Shown: positions 36,144 to 45,561 of the stretch, piece after piece
How positions within the stretch are numbered: position 1 is the first letter of the stretch
Layout: every line of letters begins with the position of its first letter
Assembly (NCBI GenBank): GCA_947445035.1
Contig: CANFCK010000001.1
Span: forward strand, 362,044-426,043
Origin: Deltaproteobacteria bacterium
GTDB taxonomy: Bacteria; Myxococcota_A; UBA796; SXON01
Reading direction: 5' to 3'
Length of the DNA: 64,000 bases
Notes under the pieces: model-generated
Told to the model about the DNA's origin: nothing
The model's database searches: none
What the model saw: the letters and a program-made list of their open reading frames with translations, nothing else
Position numbers and translations under genes: made by a program

Positions 36144-36980
36144 CTACCCCAGCAGCCCCGCAATCCCCGCCTGCTCCGACTCGGACAACAGAAACTCCCC
36201 ACAAGCAAGGTCGAGCCGCATGTGGGCAGGGTCGCTGGTGCCGGTCAGCGGGAGGATGCCCAGGTGCATCGCGTAGCGGAAGAGCACCTGGGCGGGGGCG
36301 CACCCCAGGCGCCGCGCGATCGGGTGCAGGGCCTTGTGACCCCAGAGCTCCCGGTTCGCGGTCAGCAGGGAAAAGCCCTGGTAGACGACGTCCTGGGCGC
36401 CGCATTCCTCTCGCATCTCCCGATCGAAGCCGGTTCGTGCGTAGCAGCGGTTCTGCACGAAAGCGGGCTGCACGCGCGCGCCGGCGCACAGCGCCCTCAG
36501 CTGATCGACGCCCACGTTGCTCACCCCGATCAGGCGCACCAGGCCATCGTCGTGGAGCGCTTCCATCGTCCGCCAGACCTCCCAATCGCCCGCCGTCAGT
36601 CCCGGCTTCGATTCGGGGCCGTGCAGGAGGTAGGCATCGATCCGGTCGACCCCCAGGTGAACCAAGGAGCTCGCGAAGGACTGCCGGACCTGTTCGGCCA
36701 GCGGAGCGTCGGGATCGTAGGGCAGGCGCGCGTCCTGGCCGCGACGGTAGGTGAACTTGGTCTGGAGGAACGGCGTCGTGCCACTGGCCACGACCGCTCG
36801 GCCCACGGCAGCTTCATCGTAGTGTTTGCGTTGGTTGGCAGTATCGATGCCGAGGAAGCCCGCTCGGAGCGCTTGGGCGGTGAGCGCTTCGGTCTCGCCC
36901 TCCTTCCAGGCCGTTCCGTACAGCATCGTAGGCACAATCACGCTGCGATGGGCGAAGCTGGTGCAGGTTCCGAGGTCCAT
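36144..36980 (-). CDS. aldo-keto reductase
   Basis: This 278-residue NAD(P)H-dependent oxidoreductase has the catalytic tetrad Asp 46 and Tyr 54 (GIDTANQRKHYDEAAVG), Lys 75 (LQTKF) and His 120 (YLLHGP). Later come VGVDQLRAL and PLTGTSDPAHMRLDL, where the cofactor binds. It starts at the ATG at 36980. The substrate is unknown. It lies alone between the flagellar cluster and the giant kinase. The 213-base gap at 36981-37192 holds a short in-line repeat of CGAACCGGG near 37021-37045 and no gene. Confidence 0.88.
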   Translation of the reverse strand: MDLGTCTSFAHRSVIVPTMLYGTAWKEGETEALTAQALRAGFLGIDTANQRKHYDEAAVGRAVVASGTTPFLQTKFTYRRGQDARLPYDPDAPLAEQVRQSFASSLVHLGVDRIDAYLLHGPESKPGLTAGDWEVWRTMEALHDDGLVRLIGVSNVGVDQLRALCAGARVQPAFVQNRCYARTGFDREMREECGAQDVVYQGFSLLTANRELWGHKALHPIARRLGCAPAQVLFRYAMHLGILPLTGTSDPAHMRLDLACGEFLLSESEQAGIAGLLG

Positions 36981-37192
36981 GGTGGTCCGAGCGCGAGGAG
37001 TTTGTCGGGGCCGGTGAGCCGCGCGAACCGGGCGAACCGGGCGAAGCACGGATATCCTCTCGCCTACCGCCAATCCCCCACCAAAACAAGCGGCGCCCAG
37101 TAGAACGGGTGCGCCATGACCGAGTCCGCGTGGTGGCGACCGCTTCGCCCTGAAGTGCCGCAGGGGGGGTCACCCCATCCGCCGCGGGTGCG

Positions 37193-40100
37193 TCACCGCC
37201 CCGACGCGGTGCGCGCCCACGGATGCGCCTGCATGGCGCTGCAATCAGTGGCCACAAGCTGACCGGTGAGATCGGTCCACCGGGCGCGCAGCTCCAAGCG
37301 CTCCTCGGTGTCGTCCCAGCCCCGCGCGCGGACGAAGCGAAGGCGGTTTAGCGCCCGCGCAACGCGGGCGGGCCGCGCGGACTCGACGAGCAGCCACTCG
37401 TTGAGCGGGGTCCAGATGGGCTCGACGAGCGCGGCATCGTCGATGACGAAGGTGGCCAACTCGCCCACGCGCGCCATCGCGCTGAGCGCTCCCATGTCGA
37501 TGAGCTCGCCGAGCGCCGCTGCCAGGTCGATCCAGCCGACGTCGGCATGGCCGCTGGCGCAGAGAAAGACGCCGCGGGCGGCGCGGACCTCGGCGGCACC
37601 GCCCCTCGCCACGGCAACGCCCGGGCTCATGATCGCGTCCTCGGCCCACCGGACCGCGGCCTGGGGGTCGCCGCTGTCCCACGCCAAACGCGAGCGCAAC
37701 AAAGCGACGCGGGCTTCCAGGCGAGCGGGCGCTTCGCCGTGGACGGCGTCGAGGGCCTGATCGAGACGCTTGCGGGCCAAGCCGTGGCGCCACTGGCTGA
37801 CATCGACCTCCGCCAGCGCCAGTTGCAGCGCGGCGAGGCGGTGCCCGGGCGCCCCCGCCCGCGCGGCACGCTCGGCGGCCTCGCCGACCTCCCCCGCTTC
37901 ACTGAACCGACCCTGCGCGGCCAGCACCACCACCAGCCCCGCCAGCGCCCTCCAGGCGTTCTTTCCGTCCGCGCGTGCCCCGGCCTCGGCCGTCCGAAAG
38001 GTCAACTCCGCGGCGCCGAGGGACCCCGATGCGAGCTGCGCGTAGCCAAGCGTCGTGCCGTACGCGGTCAGGTCGTCCGCGCCCCCGCGAAGCGCCAGGC
38101 CTGCCTCGGAGACCGCGCCGTGAAGGTCCCCGGAGCGCACCAAAAGGTCAGCCAGGTGAGCGCGGCCCTGGGCGGCGCGCCGGTCGGGGGGGCCCACGCC
38201 CGCATCGAGGCGAGCGATGGCCGCGTGCAAGAGCGACCGTTCGGCTTGGGGGTCCGAACGCGCGCGGGCAAGCCGCGACGCCGCCAGCTCCACCTCCGCA
38301 GAGTCGGACGCGTCCTGGGCCAAGGCCGACGCGCGTCCGATCGCGTAGTTGGCAGCGGCGGGGGACATGCGCAGCTCGGCCAGGCACTCGCCGTACAGCG
38401 TCCAGAAGCGCACTCCGACCGCCGGTTCGAGATCGGGATTGGCGGCCGCCAGCCGCTCCAGGAGCGGGAAGGCCTCGTCGCACGCACCCGCCCGGACCAG
38501 GGGCCAGGCCCATCGCACGGCGATCTCCGCCGCCTCGCGCAGCCGCCCCGAGACCTGACAGGCGTCGGCCACCGCCTCGCTCGGGGGCAAGTCCTCCGCG
38601 ACCGCGGCAAGCCGGCGATGCAGCAGGTGGCGCCGGGGCGGCAGGGTGTGCCGTCGCAAAAGCTCGGCCACGAGCCCGTCCCGGAGCCCCCAAAACCCGC
38701 CGCTGACGGTGACCAGCGCGGGCAGGGACTCCAGGCGCGCCAGCGCGACGTCCTCCGGCTCGTCCACCAGCCAGGCCACGCGAAGGGTGTCGAGTTCGTG
38801 ATCCGCGAGCGCAATCGCTTCGAGTACGCGCCGCTCTGGAGCGCCGACCGCCTCGATCCTCGCTAGCGCGTCGTCGCGGAGGTTGTACGGAATGACGATG
38901 GCGGTGCTGGTCAGCGCGGCAGGGAGCGCGCGGACCAACTCGGTGAGCGGTCCGGGGAGGCCGCCGGACGCCCGGAGCAGCCGCCGCGCCAGCTCTGGCG
39001 GAATGCTCGCGACGCCCAGCCAGTGGGCGGCAATGGTGGCCGCCTCCGAGCCGGTCAGCGGCCGCAGCGCCACCCGCGAGGATCGCGCCAGCGTCGGGCT
39101 GACAGGGCCGGTCGCCGCGAGCAGGAGCACCGGCGCCCCGAGCTCCCCCGCGGTGCGAAGCACCCCCAGGATCGCCTCCTGCACCGGGGCCGCGACCGCC
39201 CAGAACGACGGGGCAGCGAGCAGCGCCACCTTGTCTTCCGCGAGGGCCCGTGAGGCCAGCAAACGCCCAACCGAACGAATCGACTCCGGAATCGGCGAGG
39301 CGGTGGTCGGCTCCGATTCCAGGCCCTCATCGGTCGACTCACCTCGGAGGTCCTGGACGGCCCACACCAGGCGGCGGAACGCGTCGTCGCCGCCGCCCAG
39401 CGCCACCACCCGCGCCCCACGTCGAAACGCCTCCTGGGCGACCAACTCGATGAAGGTACGGCGTCCGTGGCCAGGTTCGGCGGCCACGAAGAGCGCCGAG
39501 CCGGGCTCCGCCGCGGTGAGAAAGCTCTGGGCCTCGACGAAAGCACGGTCGCGACCCAGAAGCGGGGCGTGCCCCAGACCCCGACTGCCAGGCTCGGCAA
39601 CGAAGGGCGCCAGCGCCTCGACGACGGTGCGTGCGTCTTGCGGGCGATCGGCCGGCAGCTTCGCGAGAAGGTGCAGCGCGAGATCGGCGAGGGCGCGGGG
39701 CAGGTTCGGCGCGAGCACGCCCGGGTCCGGGGGGGGCAGGTCGAGGTGGTTGCGGGCGAGCTCCACCGGATTGTCGCCTTCGAACGGCCGTCGACCGCAC
39801 AACATCCGAAAGAGGAGCACGCCCAGCGAATACAGGTCCGACCGGGCGTCCACCGCCCCCCCGGTCAGCTGTTCGGGACTGGCGTACGCGAAGGTGCCCA
39901 CGAACTCGCCGAGCTGGGTGATGGGGTCGTAGGCGTGGACCAGCCGTGCCGTGCCGAAGTCGAGTAGCTTCGCCGTCCCGTCGCTCAGCACCATCACATT
40001 GCTCGATTTGAGGTCGCGGTGGATGATGCCCCGGGCGTGGAGGTGGCCCAACGCGACGGCGATATCGTGGGCGATTCGGGCCGCCTCGGCGGTGCGTAGG

Positions 40101-40426
40101 GCCTCGCCCGGGCGTCCGGTGGCCTTGACACGAACCTGCGCCTGGACCCCGTCCAAAAGCTCCATCACCACAAAGGGAAGGTCCTCATCGGTGGAGCCGA
40201 ACTGATATACTCTCACGATGTTTGGATGATCGATGCGTGCCAGCGATCGGTACTCCTGCAAGAGCCGCTGCAGGCTGGCGCCAGGCTGCGTCAGGAGCTT
40301 GATGGCGAACCGCTCGCCCGACTCGGGATCGACCACCGCGTACACCGTGGCCATCCCGCCCCGCGCCAGGGTGCGCAGCACCCTCCAGCGGCCGATCCGC
40401 TCCGGTTCCGTGGGGTCGGCGTGCAC
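37193..40426 (-). CDS. Ser/Thr protein kinase fused to ATPase-like and TPR region
   Basis: This 1077-residue protein starts at the GTG at 40426 (VHADPTEPERIGRWRVLRTL). The kinase domain (about 10-280) is complete: ARGGMATVY, Lys 43 (AIKLL), HRDLKSSN at 136-143, DFG at 156-158, SPEQL. An ATPase-like module follows, with PLLGRDRAFVEAQSFL and AAEPGHGRRTFIEL, a degenerate P-loop (Arg-Arg-Thr for Gly-Lys-Ser/Thr). The rest is helical, Ala/Leu-rich, TPR-like. Layout parallels the kinase at 10984-14436, so they are paralogues. It is divergent from a DsbA-like lipoprotein gene. Confidence 0.87.
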   Translation of the reverse strand: MHADPTEPERIGRWRVLRTLARGGMATVYAVVDPESGERFAIKLLTQPGASLQRLLQEYRSLARIDHPNIVRVYQFGSTDEDLPFVVMELLDGVQAQVRVKATGRPGEALRTAEAARIAHDIAVALGHLHARGIIHRDLKSSNVMVLSDGTAKLLDFGTARLVHAYDPITQLGEFVGTFAYASPEQLTGGAVDARSDLYSLGVLLFRMLCGRRPFEGDNPVELARNHLDLPPPDPGVLAPNLPRALADLALHLLAKLPADRPQDARTVVEALAPFVAEPGSRGLGHAPLLGRDRAFVEAQSFLTAAEPGSALFVAAEPGHGRRTFIELVAQEAFRRGARVVALGGGDDAFRRLVWAVQDLRGESTDEGLESEPTTASPIPESIRSVGRLLASRALAEDKVALLAAPSFWAVAAPVQEAILGVLRTAGELGAPVLLLAATGPVSPTLARSSRVALRPLTGSEAATIAAHWLGVASIPPELARRLLRASGGLPGPLTELVRALPAALTSTAIVIPYNLRDDALARIEAVGAPERRVLEAIALADHELDTLRVAWLVDEPEDVALARLESLPALVTVSGGFWGLRDGLVAELLRRHTLPPRRHLLHRRLAAVAEDLPPSEAVADACQVSGRLREAAEIAVRWAWPLVRAGACDEAFPLLERLAAANPDLEPAVGVRFWTLYGECLAELRMSPAAANYAIGRASALAQDASDSAEVELAASRLARARSDPQAERSLLHAAIARLDAGVGPPDRRAAQGRAHLADLLVRSGDLHGAVSEAGLALRGGADDLTAYGTTLGYAQLASGSLGAAELTFRTAEAGARADGKNAWRALAGLVVVLAAQGRFSEAGEVGEAAERAARAGAPGHRLAALQLALAEVDVSQWRHGLARKRLDQALDAVHGEAPARLEARVALLRSRLAWDSGDPQAAVRWAEDAIMSPGVAVARGGAAEVRAARGVFLCASGHADVGWIDLAAALGELIDMGALSAMARVGELATFVIDDAALVEPIWTPLNEWLLVESARPARVARALNRLRFVRARGWDDTEERLELRARWTDLTGQLVATDCSAMQAHPWARTASGR

Positions 40427-40513
40427 GGCCCACAGCTTAGCAGGTCGGTCGGTCGTCGCGCCTGGAGCCGCGGCACGGGCGCTCGTGTTAACTGCCCGCC
40501 CTTCGAGAGTCCT

Positions 40514-41584
40514 ATGCTCAGTCTCATCGTCGTGATCGCCTGCCAGACCGGCCCGGAAACCACGTCGGCGCTCGTGCCCCCCGGCCCCTCGCCGGTCGCT
40601 TTGGTCGCGCCCGCCTACGGTGCCGAGCCCGCCGCGGTCGCCGCGTACTGGGAAGGCGGCTCGCTCACCTACGCCGAGGTGACCACGCCGATGCAACGTC
40701 AGCTCGACCAGATGCTCTCCGAGTACCTGATGGGCCGCTACGACGCCGAGTATCAGGCGGCCCAGCAGCTGATGGATGAAAGGCTACTCGACGCCGAGGT
40801 CAAGAAGCGCGGCATGGCCGCGGTGGAGGATCTGCTCAAGGCGGAGATCAACGACAAGGTCTCGGCGCCGACCGAGGCCGAGCTGGCGGAGGCGTACGAA
40901 GCCCTCAAGCGGAAGCTCCGCGGCCAGACGATGGAAGAAGCCCGAGGGATGCTCGGCACCGCGGTTACCCAGAAGAAGCAGGGTGAGCGCTACACCATCT
41001 TCATCGACGACCTGCGCAAATCCTACAAGGCAACCGTACAACTGAGCTTCCCGGACGTGCCGCGCATCGAGGTCTCCGCCGACGACGACCCCTTTGTCGG
41101 CCCGGTCGACGCGCCGGTCGTCATCGTCCAGTTCGCCGAGTTTCAGTGCCCGTACTGCGGCAAAGCGCGGGAGAGCGTGGACCAGGTCCTCGCCAACTAC
41201 GAAGGCAAGGTCAAGTTCGTCTTCCGCGACTTCCCCCTGGACTTCCACGCCAACGCCATCCCCGCCGCCATCGCCGCGAACTGCGCCGGCCAGCAGGACA
41301 AGTACTGGCAGGTCCACGACGCGTTCATGAAGAACCAACAGGCTCTGGCCGAAGGTGATCTGCTGCGCGCCGCGCGGGAATCGGGCGTCGACATGGAGAA
41401 GTGGGAGCTTTGCCGGAAGGACCCAGCGATGGAGGCCGAGATCAAGAAGGACGCCGCCGACGGCGCCGCGGTCGGTGTCACCGGAACGCCCGCCTTCTTC
41501 GTGGACGGCGTGTTCATCAACGGCGCCCAGCCCTACGAGAAGTTCAAGGTCATCGTCGAGGCGGGGCTGAAGAAGCGGGGGTAG
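40514..41584 (+). CDS. lipoprotein with helical N-terminus and DsbA-like thioredoxin domain
   Basis: This 356-residue protein has lipobox LIVVIAC with Cys 10. A helical region (about 60-175) resembles the SurA/peptidyl-prolyl isomerase N-terminal fold (ELAEAYEALKRKL). The thioredoxin-like domain at about 185-356 has active-site CPYC at 212-215, FRDFPLDFHANA and the cis-Pro loop GVTGTPAFFVDG. This organisation is widespread in secreted disulfide oxidoreductases of this phylum. It may assist folding of Cys-rich exported proteins, including the tandem globin. That link is inferred only. Confidence 0.87.
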   Translation: MLSLIVVIACQTGPETTSALVPPGPSPVALVAPAYGAEPAAVAAYWEGGSLTYAEVTTPMQRQLDQMLSEYLMGRYDAEYQAAQQLMDERLLDAEVKKRGMAAVEDLLKAEINDKVSAPTEAELAEAYEALKRKLRGQTMEEARGMLGTAVTQKKQGERYTIFIDDLRKSYKATVQLSFPDVPRIEVSADDDPFVGPVDAPVVIVQFAEFQCPYCGKARESVDQVLANYEGKVKFVFRDFPLDFHANAIPAAIAANCAGQQDKYWQVHDAFMKNQQALAEGDLLRAARESGVDMEKWELCRKDPAMEAEIKKDAADGAAVGVTGTPAFFVDGVFINGAQPYEKFKVIVEAGLKKRG

Positions 41585-41621
41585 GCGGCGGGCGGCGCCT
41601 TTCTTTGTGAGGTGGAGATTC

Positions 41622-41678
41622 GGGAACGCAGCTCTACGGCCGCTCACAGCCGGCGCCGGCTACTCCCGTAGCCTCGGC
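41622..41678 (+). repeat. dispersed hairpin repeat family 1, copy C
   Basis: About 57 bases match copy A in reverse orientation with only a few differences. The hairpin core GGCTACTCCCGTAGCC is at 41658-41673. It lies between the convergent DsbA-like and STAND genes, again where two transcripts meet, which supports a terminator-like role. Confidence 0.75.
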
Positions 41679-41726
41679 GACTCCACCCTGGCCGGCGTCC
41701 GCCGCAGCACGCCGCTGCGGAAGCCG

Positions 41727-44700
41727 CTACGCCTCTGTCGCCTCAGCAGGAGCGACCTCTACCACTTCAGGAGCAGCCTCCGCAGCCTCAGGAGCGGCCT
41801 CCGCAGCCTCAGGAGCAGCCTCCACCGCTTCAGAAGCAGCCTCGCCCCCCGCGACGCCGTCCGCTACTGCAGCGCCTTCCCCCTCGGCCGGGCCCGCCCC
41901 ACCGCGACCACGCCCGCCGCGACGGCGTCCGCGCCGTGCGCCGCCCTCGGTCGCCTCGCCCGCCGCGACGACGGCCTCGCCCTCGGCAACTGCGACCGCC
42001 TCGCCGCCCTCCGCGACTGCGACCCCAGCGGTGCCGTCCACCGGCGCCGACACGGCCTCCTCGCCCCCGCCCTTGCGACGCCGACGCGTCGTGTTGGCGT
42101 TGGGATTGCGCTGCGGAAACGAAGCCGCCGTCTGCGTCGCGATGAGCTCGGCGTTTTCGTTGGCCTTGGCCATCTCCTGGGCGGCGCCCGACGCGATGAG
42201 CTGGGTGCAGCGCTCGATGGCCGCGTCGATCAGCGCGAGGCTGGTGCCAGTCGCGCGTTCCATCGCCTTCTGGTACTCGGGCACCGCGTTGAAGATGAGG
42301 CCGCGCATCTCGAACATCTCGCCGCGGGCCGCGAAGGCGTGGTGGCCGTTGGGGTCGGACTTCTGTGCTTTGTCCAGCATCGCCTCGGCTTCGGGCCACA
42401 GGCGCTTCCGGCCTGATATCCGGGCGCGCTCGACCAACGGGGCGGTGGCGTGGTCGTCGATCTTGGCCGCCGCCTTGAGCAGCCACTCGGCGCGCTCCAG
42501 GTCACCACCCCGATTGATGAGCAGCCGCCCCAGCAGCAGGTGTGCCGGGTAGTTCTTCTTGTCGGTGACGAGCGCTTCTTCGAGCAGGCCCTGGGCCTCG
42601 TCGAGGAGCGCGCCGTCGCCGGCCGAGGTCTCGATCAAGAGCGCGCCGAGCCGTGCCATGTGCAGGGTGTTGGCCGGATCCAGTCGGCGCGCTTCGGCGA
42701 GCGCGTCGCGCGCGGCGGTCCAGTGCTCCGGGCCCATGCCCAGGTACACCTCGCCCAAAAGGCCGTAGGTGTCGGGCATCATCGGCTCAAGGTCCAGCGC
42801 CGCCTTGAGCAGGTCCGCCGCCGGCTCACGCCGTCCGGCATCGACCAGCAGTCCGGCGAGGCGGCGCTTCATCCGGGCGTTGTCCGGGAAGGCGGCGACA
42901 CCACGTTCCAGCGCCGCGATGGCGCGGTTGCGCCCGCCGCCGCGCTTTTCGCAGAAGTTGCATTCGAGGTGGAAGACTTCCGGCGTCGGCGCGCGGGTCG
43001 CGAGGTCCTGGTAGACCGCGGCGATCTCCGCCCCCTTCAGGTTCTTTTCGACCATCAGCTCGCAGCCGAGGAGCGCCACTTCGGTGTTGGCGGCATCCAG
43101 CTTGAGCACCTCGGCGATGCGCTGCTCGGCAAGCTCGAAGTGAGGCTTCTTGCTGCGGACCATGCCGCGGATCGACTCGAGGGCGCCGTCGTGATCGGGG
43201 TAGGACATCCGCGCCCGGTTGCGGGTGCGGTGGGCTTCGTACAGCAGGCGATTGCCTTCCTGAGCGAGCGCCAACTGGGCCTGACCCCTTTCCTTGACCG
43301 AGGCGGCCACGTACTGGTCACCCAGCGCTTCGAGCAGATCGAAGAGGCTGGTTTCGCGCACGGGAAGCTGCCCGGCGACGAGCCGGTGGACGTAGAAGGT
43401 GCGCTCGCGGCCTTCGTCGGGGACCATCTCGATGAGGCCCTTGCCCAACAGGTTCAGCCGTGACTCACGCTTGACGCGGAGGATCTCGGCGTCGCCCGCG
43501 GTGAACGGACGGCGGAAGTGGGCGAACAAGGCGAGGTCATGGCGTTCTTCTTCGGTCAGCTCGCGGATCGTCTTTTCGATGCGCCGACGCGGGGCGTCAA
43601 GGTCCGCGACGTTTTCCATCGCCAAGAACTTGTTGGACTCCATCAGCTCTTCGCGCGTTTCCGGGTCCCGAACGGCGACCGCAAAAAGCCGTGCCGCGAG
43701 CGGGTGGCCGTGGATGCGCTGGTTGACCAGGCCGAAGTTGTCCCGCGCGAAGTCTTCGACACGGTAGGCGTCGAAGATCTCGTGGAGGTCTCGGCCCTTG
43801 AGGCCCGCCAATTCCAAGACGGGCAGCTCCAGGCCTTCGCCCTCGCGGTAAAACCGGGGGCGGACCGTGCTGAGGAAAAGCATGCGCGCCTTGTATTTGC
43901 CAACGAGCAAGGCCCGCAGGAGCAGCTCGAACCGCGATTCACGGTGGAACGTTCCATCGCGACGCATGACTGCATCAAGACGGTCGATCACCAAGGTGAC
44001 GTCGAGGTCGCGGAGCGATTCCACGGCGAGCGCCGCGAGCGCCGAAGGCACCGGCCGATCGGCGGGGCTCGTCAACGCGTCCGCGAGGCGCTTGTCTCCC
44101 GCCTCTGCTGCGAGCGCCGCGATGCGGGCGTAGAGCGAATCGGCCTCGGAGCCCCAGCCCACGATGAAGTCTGGGAGCCGGTTGGTGCAGCCGGCGAGCG
44201 CCTTTTCGACCAACCAACGCTTGCCGATCCCCGACGGGCCGGCGATCACGATCGGCCCCTCGGTGCGCTCTGCGAGCCAAGCAAGCTCGTCTTCGCGACC
44301 GACGAAGCTGATCTTCGGGGCGCCCTTCTTCTTGGAGTCGGCGGCCGCGGCCACGGCCACGGGCGCGACCGGCGCCGGCACCGGCAGCGTGAACAAGAAA
44401 TCGCGTGCTTTGAGCTTTTCGTGGTCGAACTTCAAGGTGCGGAGCGCCGACGGGAGCGCGAACGGATTGAAGTTGCGGGCCACAACGACCAGCCGGGGCT
44501 TGTGCGAGGCGGCCGATACGGCGTCCGCGAGCTGGCCGAGGCCGACCGAATCGACACCGTCCGCGTCGATCAGGCAGATCAGACCGCCCTCACGGGTCAA
44601 CGCAGGCGCCAGGGCCTTGGCATCGAGCTTCACGGCGGGCGACGGCGCCAGGCCATCGAGGACTACTGCCGGAACCGCGTTGCGACGGCGGAGTTCGCCC

Positions 44701-44783
44701 AGGGTCTCGGCGTCCGCGAGGACACGACTACCGAAAACAAGCACACAGCGCCCTTCGTTGATGGCGACTTCTACGCGGGTCAT
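41727..44783 (-). CDS. SIR2-like/STAND ATPase/TPR protein with RG-rich tail
   Basis: This 1018-residue protein starts at the ATG at 44783. Residues 1-135 form a Rossmann-like region beginning INEGRCVLVFGSRVL, which resembles SIR2-like domains of STAND proteins. The usual GAG motif is degraded, and the match is weak. The ATPase (about 155-430) has SFVGREDELAWL, an intact Walker A GPSGIGK (182-188) and Walker B VTLVIDRLDAV. A long TPR region follows (about 500-870), including CNFC. The tail carries RRRRKGGG and RRGRRRGGRGRGG and ends in EAAPEAA repeats. RG-rich patches often bind nucleic acid. SIR2-STAND proteins are known phage-defence sensors; whether this one is, is inferred. Confidence 0.7.
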   Translation of the reverse strand: MTRVEVAINEGRCVLVFGSRVLADAETLGELRRRNAVPAVVLDGLAPSPAVKLDAKALAPALTREGGLICLIDADGVDSVGLGQLADAVSAASHKPRLVVVARNFNPFALPSALRTLKFDHEKLKARDFLFTLPVPAPVAPVAVAAAADSKKKGAPKISFVGREDELAWLAERTEGPIVIAGPSGIGKRWLVEKALAGCTNRLPDFIVGWGSEADSLYARIAALAAEAGDKRLADALTSPADRPVPSALAALAVESLRDLDVTLVIDRLDAVMRRDGTFHRESRFELLLRALLVGKYKARMLFLSTVRPRFYREGEGLELPVLELAGLKGRDLHEIFDAYRVEDFARDNFGLVNQRIHGHPLAARLFAVAVRDPETREELMESNKFLAMENVADLDAPRRRIEKTIRELTEEERHDLALFAHFRRPFTAGDAEILRVKRESRLNLLGKGLIEMVPDEGRERTFYVHRLVAGQLPVRETSLFDLLEALGDQYVAASVKERGQAQLALAQEGNRLLYEAHRTRNRARMSYPDHDGALESIRGMVRSKKPHFELAEQRIAEVLKLDAANTEVALLGCELMVEKNLKGAEIAAVYQDLATRAPTPEVFHLECNFCEKRGGGRNRAIAALERGVAAFPDNARMKRRLAGLLVDAGRREPAADLLKAALDLEPMMPDTYGLLGEVYLGMGPEHWTAARDALAEARRLDPANTLHMARLGALLIETSAGDGALLDEAQGLLEEALVTDKKNYPAHLLLGRLLINRGGDLERAEWLLKAAAKIDDHATAPLVERARISGRKRLWPEAEAMLDKAQKSDPNGHHAFAARGEMFEMRGLIFNAVPEYQKAMERATGTSLALIDAAIERCTQLIASGAAQEMAKANENAELIATQTAASFPQRNPNANTTRRRRKGGGEEAVSAPVDGTAGVAVAEGGEAVAVAEGEAVVAAGEATEGGARRGRRRGGRGRGGAGPAEGEGAAVADGVAGGEAASEAVEAAPEAAEAAPEAAEAAPEVVEVAPAEATEA
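41757..41840 (-). repeat. in-frame coding repeat, Glu-Ala-Ala-Pro units
   Basis: Imperfect tandem units of about 20 bases in the 3' end of the STAND gene encode alternating EAAPEAA/EVVEVAP residues. The array is in frame and probably varies in copy number among strains. Confidence 0.7.
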
Positions 44784-44937
44784 CACAAGCCTCTTTTTGG
44801 AGCAGCGCGCGCTATCAAGAAACGGAGGAAAGGGCTCGCTCCCCGGACAGTGCCGGCGCCCTCCAGCCCGACCGCACGAGCCCTTCCGGCCTGCAACCTG
44901 CGGTTTCCGGCCTGCGGCGCCGCGACCGCTCGCAGAA

Positions 44938-45561
44938 CTAAACGAGCGCGGGAAATTCCTTCCCGGCGATCGCCCCCACGGTACGCGCCACGCGGGCGTG
45001 ACGAAGCAGCGGAAGATCATGCGCGGTGTCGCCGATGGCGAAAACCGGAATCCGGCCGGTCATCGCCCACGAAGCCTCGACCTTGCCTTCGTCGCAGGTC
45101 AGGATGCCGAAGGTCTCGGGCAGAAGCCGATCGCCCGCCAGACGCAGCCGAATGCCGCGTACATGCCGAATTCCAAGGCGATCGGCCATGATTCGGCCCA
45201 CCACCTCGGGACTGCCCGTCAAAAGCCACACCCGATGCCGCAGTGCGACCCAGTGCGCCAACTCGCAGACCTCACGCACCGGGGCGCACTCCCCCGCGTC
45301 GAGCGCCGCGTCCACGAGCTCCTCGACCTGCCCGATTCGCAAACCCCCGAGGGCCAATGCGGCGAAGCGACATTGCTCCCGGTAGTCGAGCACCGCCTGG
45401 TACGCCGCAAAAACGCTGCTCGCCTTCTCGGTGACCCGGTTGCGATGGCCCATGCGGTCGATCCCGCGCAGGCAGGCCTCGGCGATGTCGTTGGTGATGA
45501 GCGTGCCATCCATGTCGAACAGCGCCTCGCCCGGCGGCAGCGCGTCAAGCTCGGCAATCAT
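44938..45561 (-). CDS. HAD-superfamily phosphatase, SerB-like
   Basis: This 207-residue protein has the HAD nucleophile motif DMDGTLI, motif II LLTGSPE (Ser preceded by Thr-Gly), a conserved Lys in CDEGKVEA and motif III IGDTAHDLPLLRHA. A helical cap lies between (about 25-110). It resembles phosphoserine phosphatase and small-molecule phosphatases; the substrate is unknown. It overlaps the upstream gene by 4 bases. It shares strand with the STAND gene 154 bases downstream; that gap holds a pair of inverted arms at 44830-44838 and 44877-44885. Confidence 0.8.
   Translation of the reverse strand: MIAELDALPPGEALFDMDGTLITNDIAEACLRGIDRMGHRNRVTEKASSVFAAYQAVLDYREQCRFAALALGGLRIGQVEELVDAALDAGECAPVREVCELAHWVALRHRVWLLTGSPEVVGRIMADRLGIRHVRGIRLRLAGDRLLPETFGILTCDEGKVEASWAMTGRIPVFAIGDTAHDLPLLRHARVARTVGAIAGKEFPALV

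Noticed and set aside
37021..37045. short direct repeat of CGAACCGGG as possible CRISPR or iteron
   Set aside because: Two to three imperfect 9-base units only, too short for an array or an origin.
41757..41840. tandem units as possible CRISPR or tandem non-coding repeat
   Set aside because: The units lie in frame within the STAND gene and encode Glu-Ala-Pro residues; no spacers.
41607..42416. Arg/Ser/Leu-rich plus-strand open frame with SLRSLRSG-like repeats
   Set aside because: It reads the reverse of the EAAPEAA coding repeats and dispersed repeat copy C; the repeats belong to the STAND gene.
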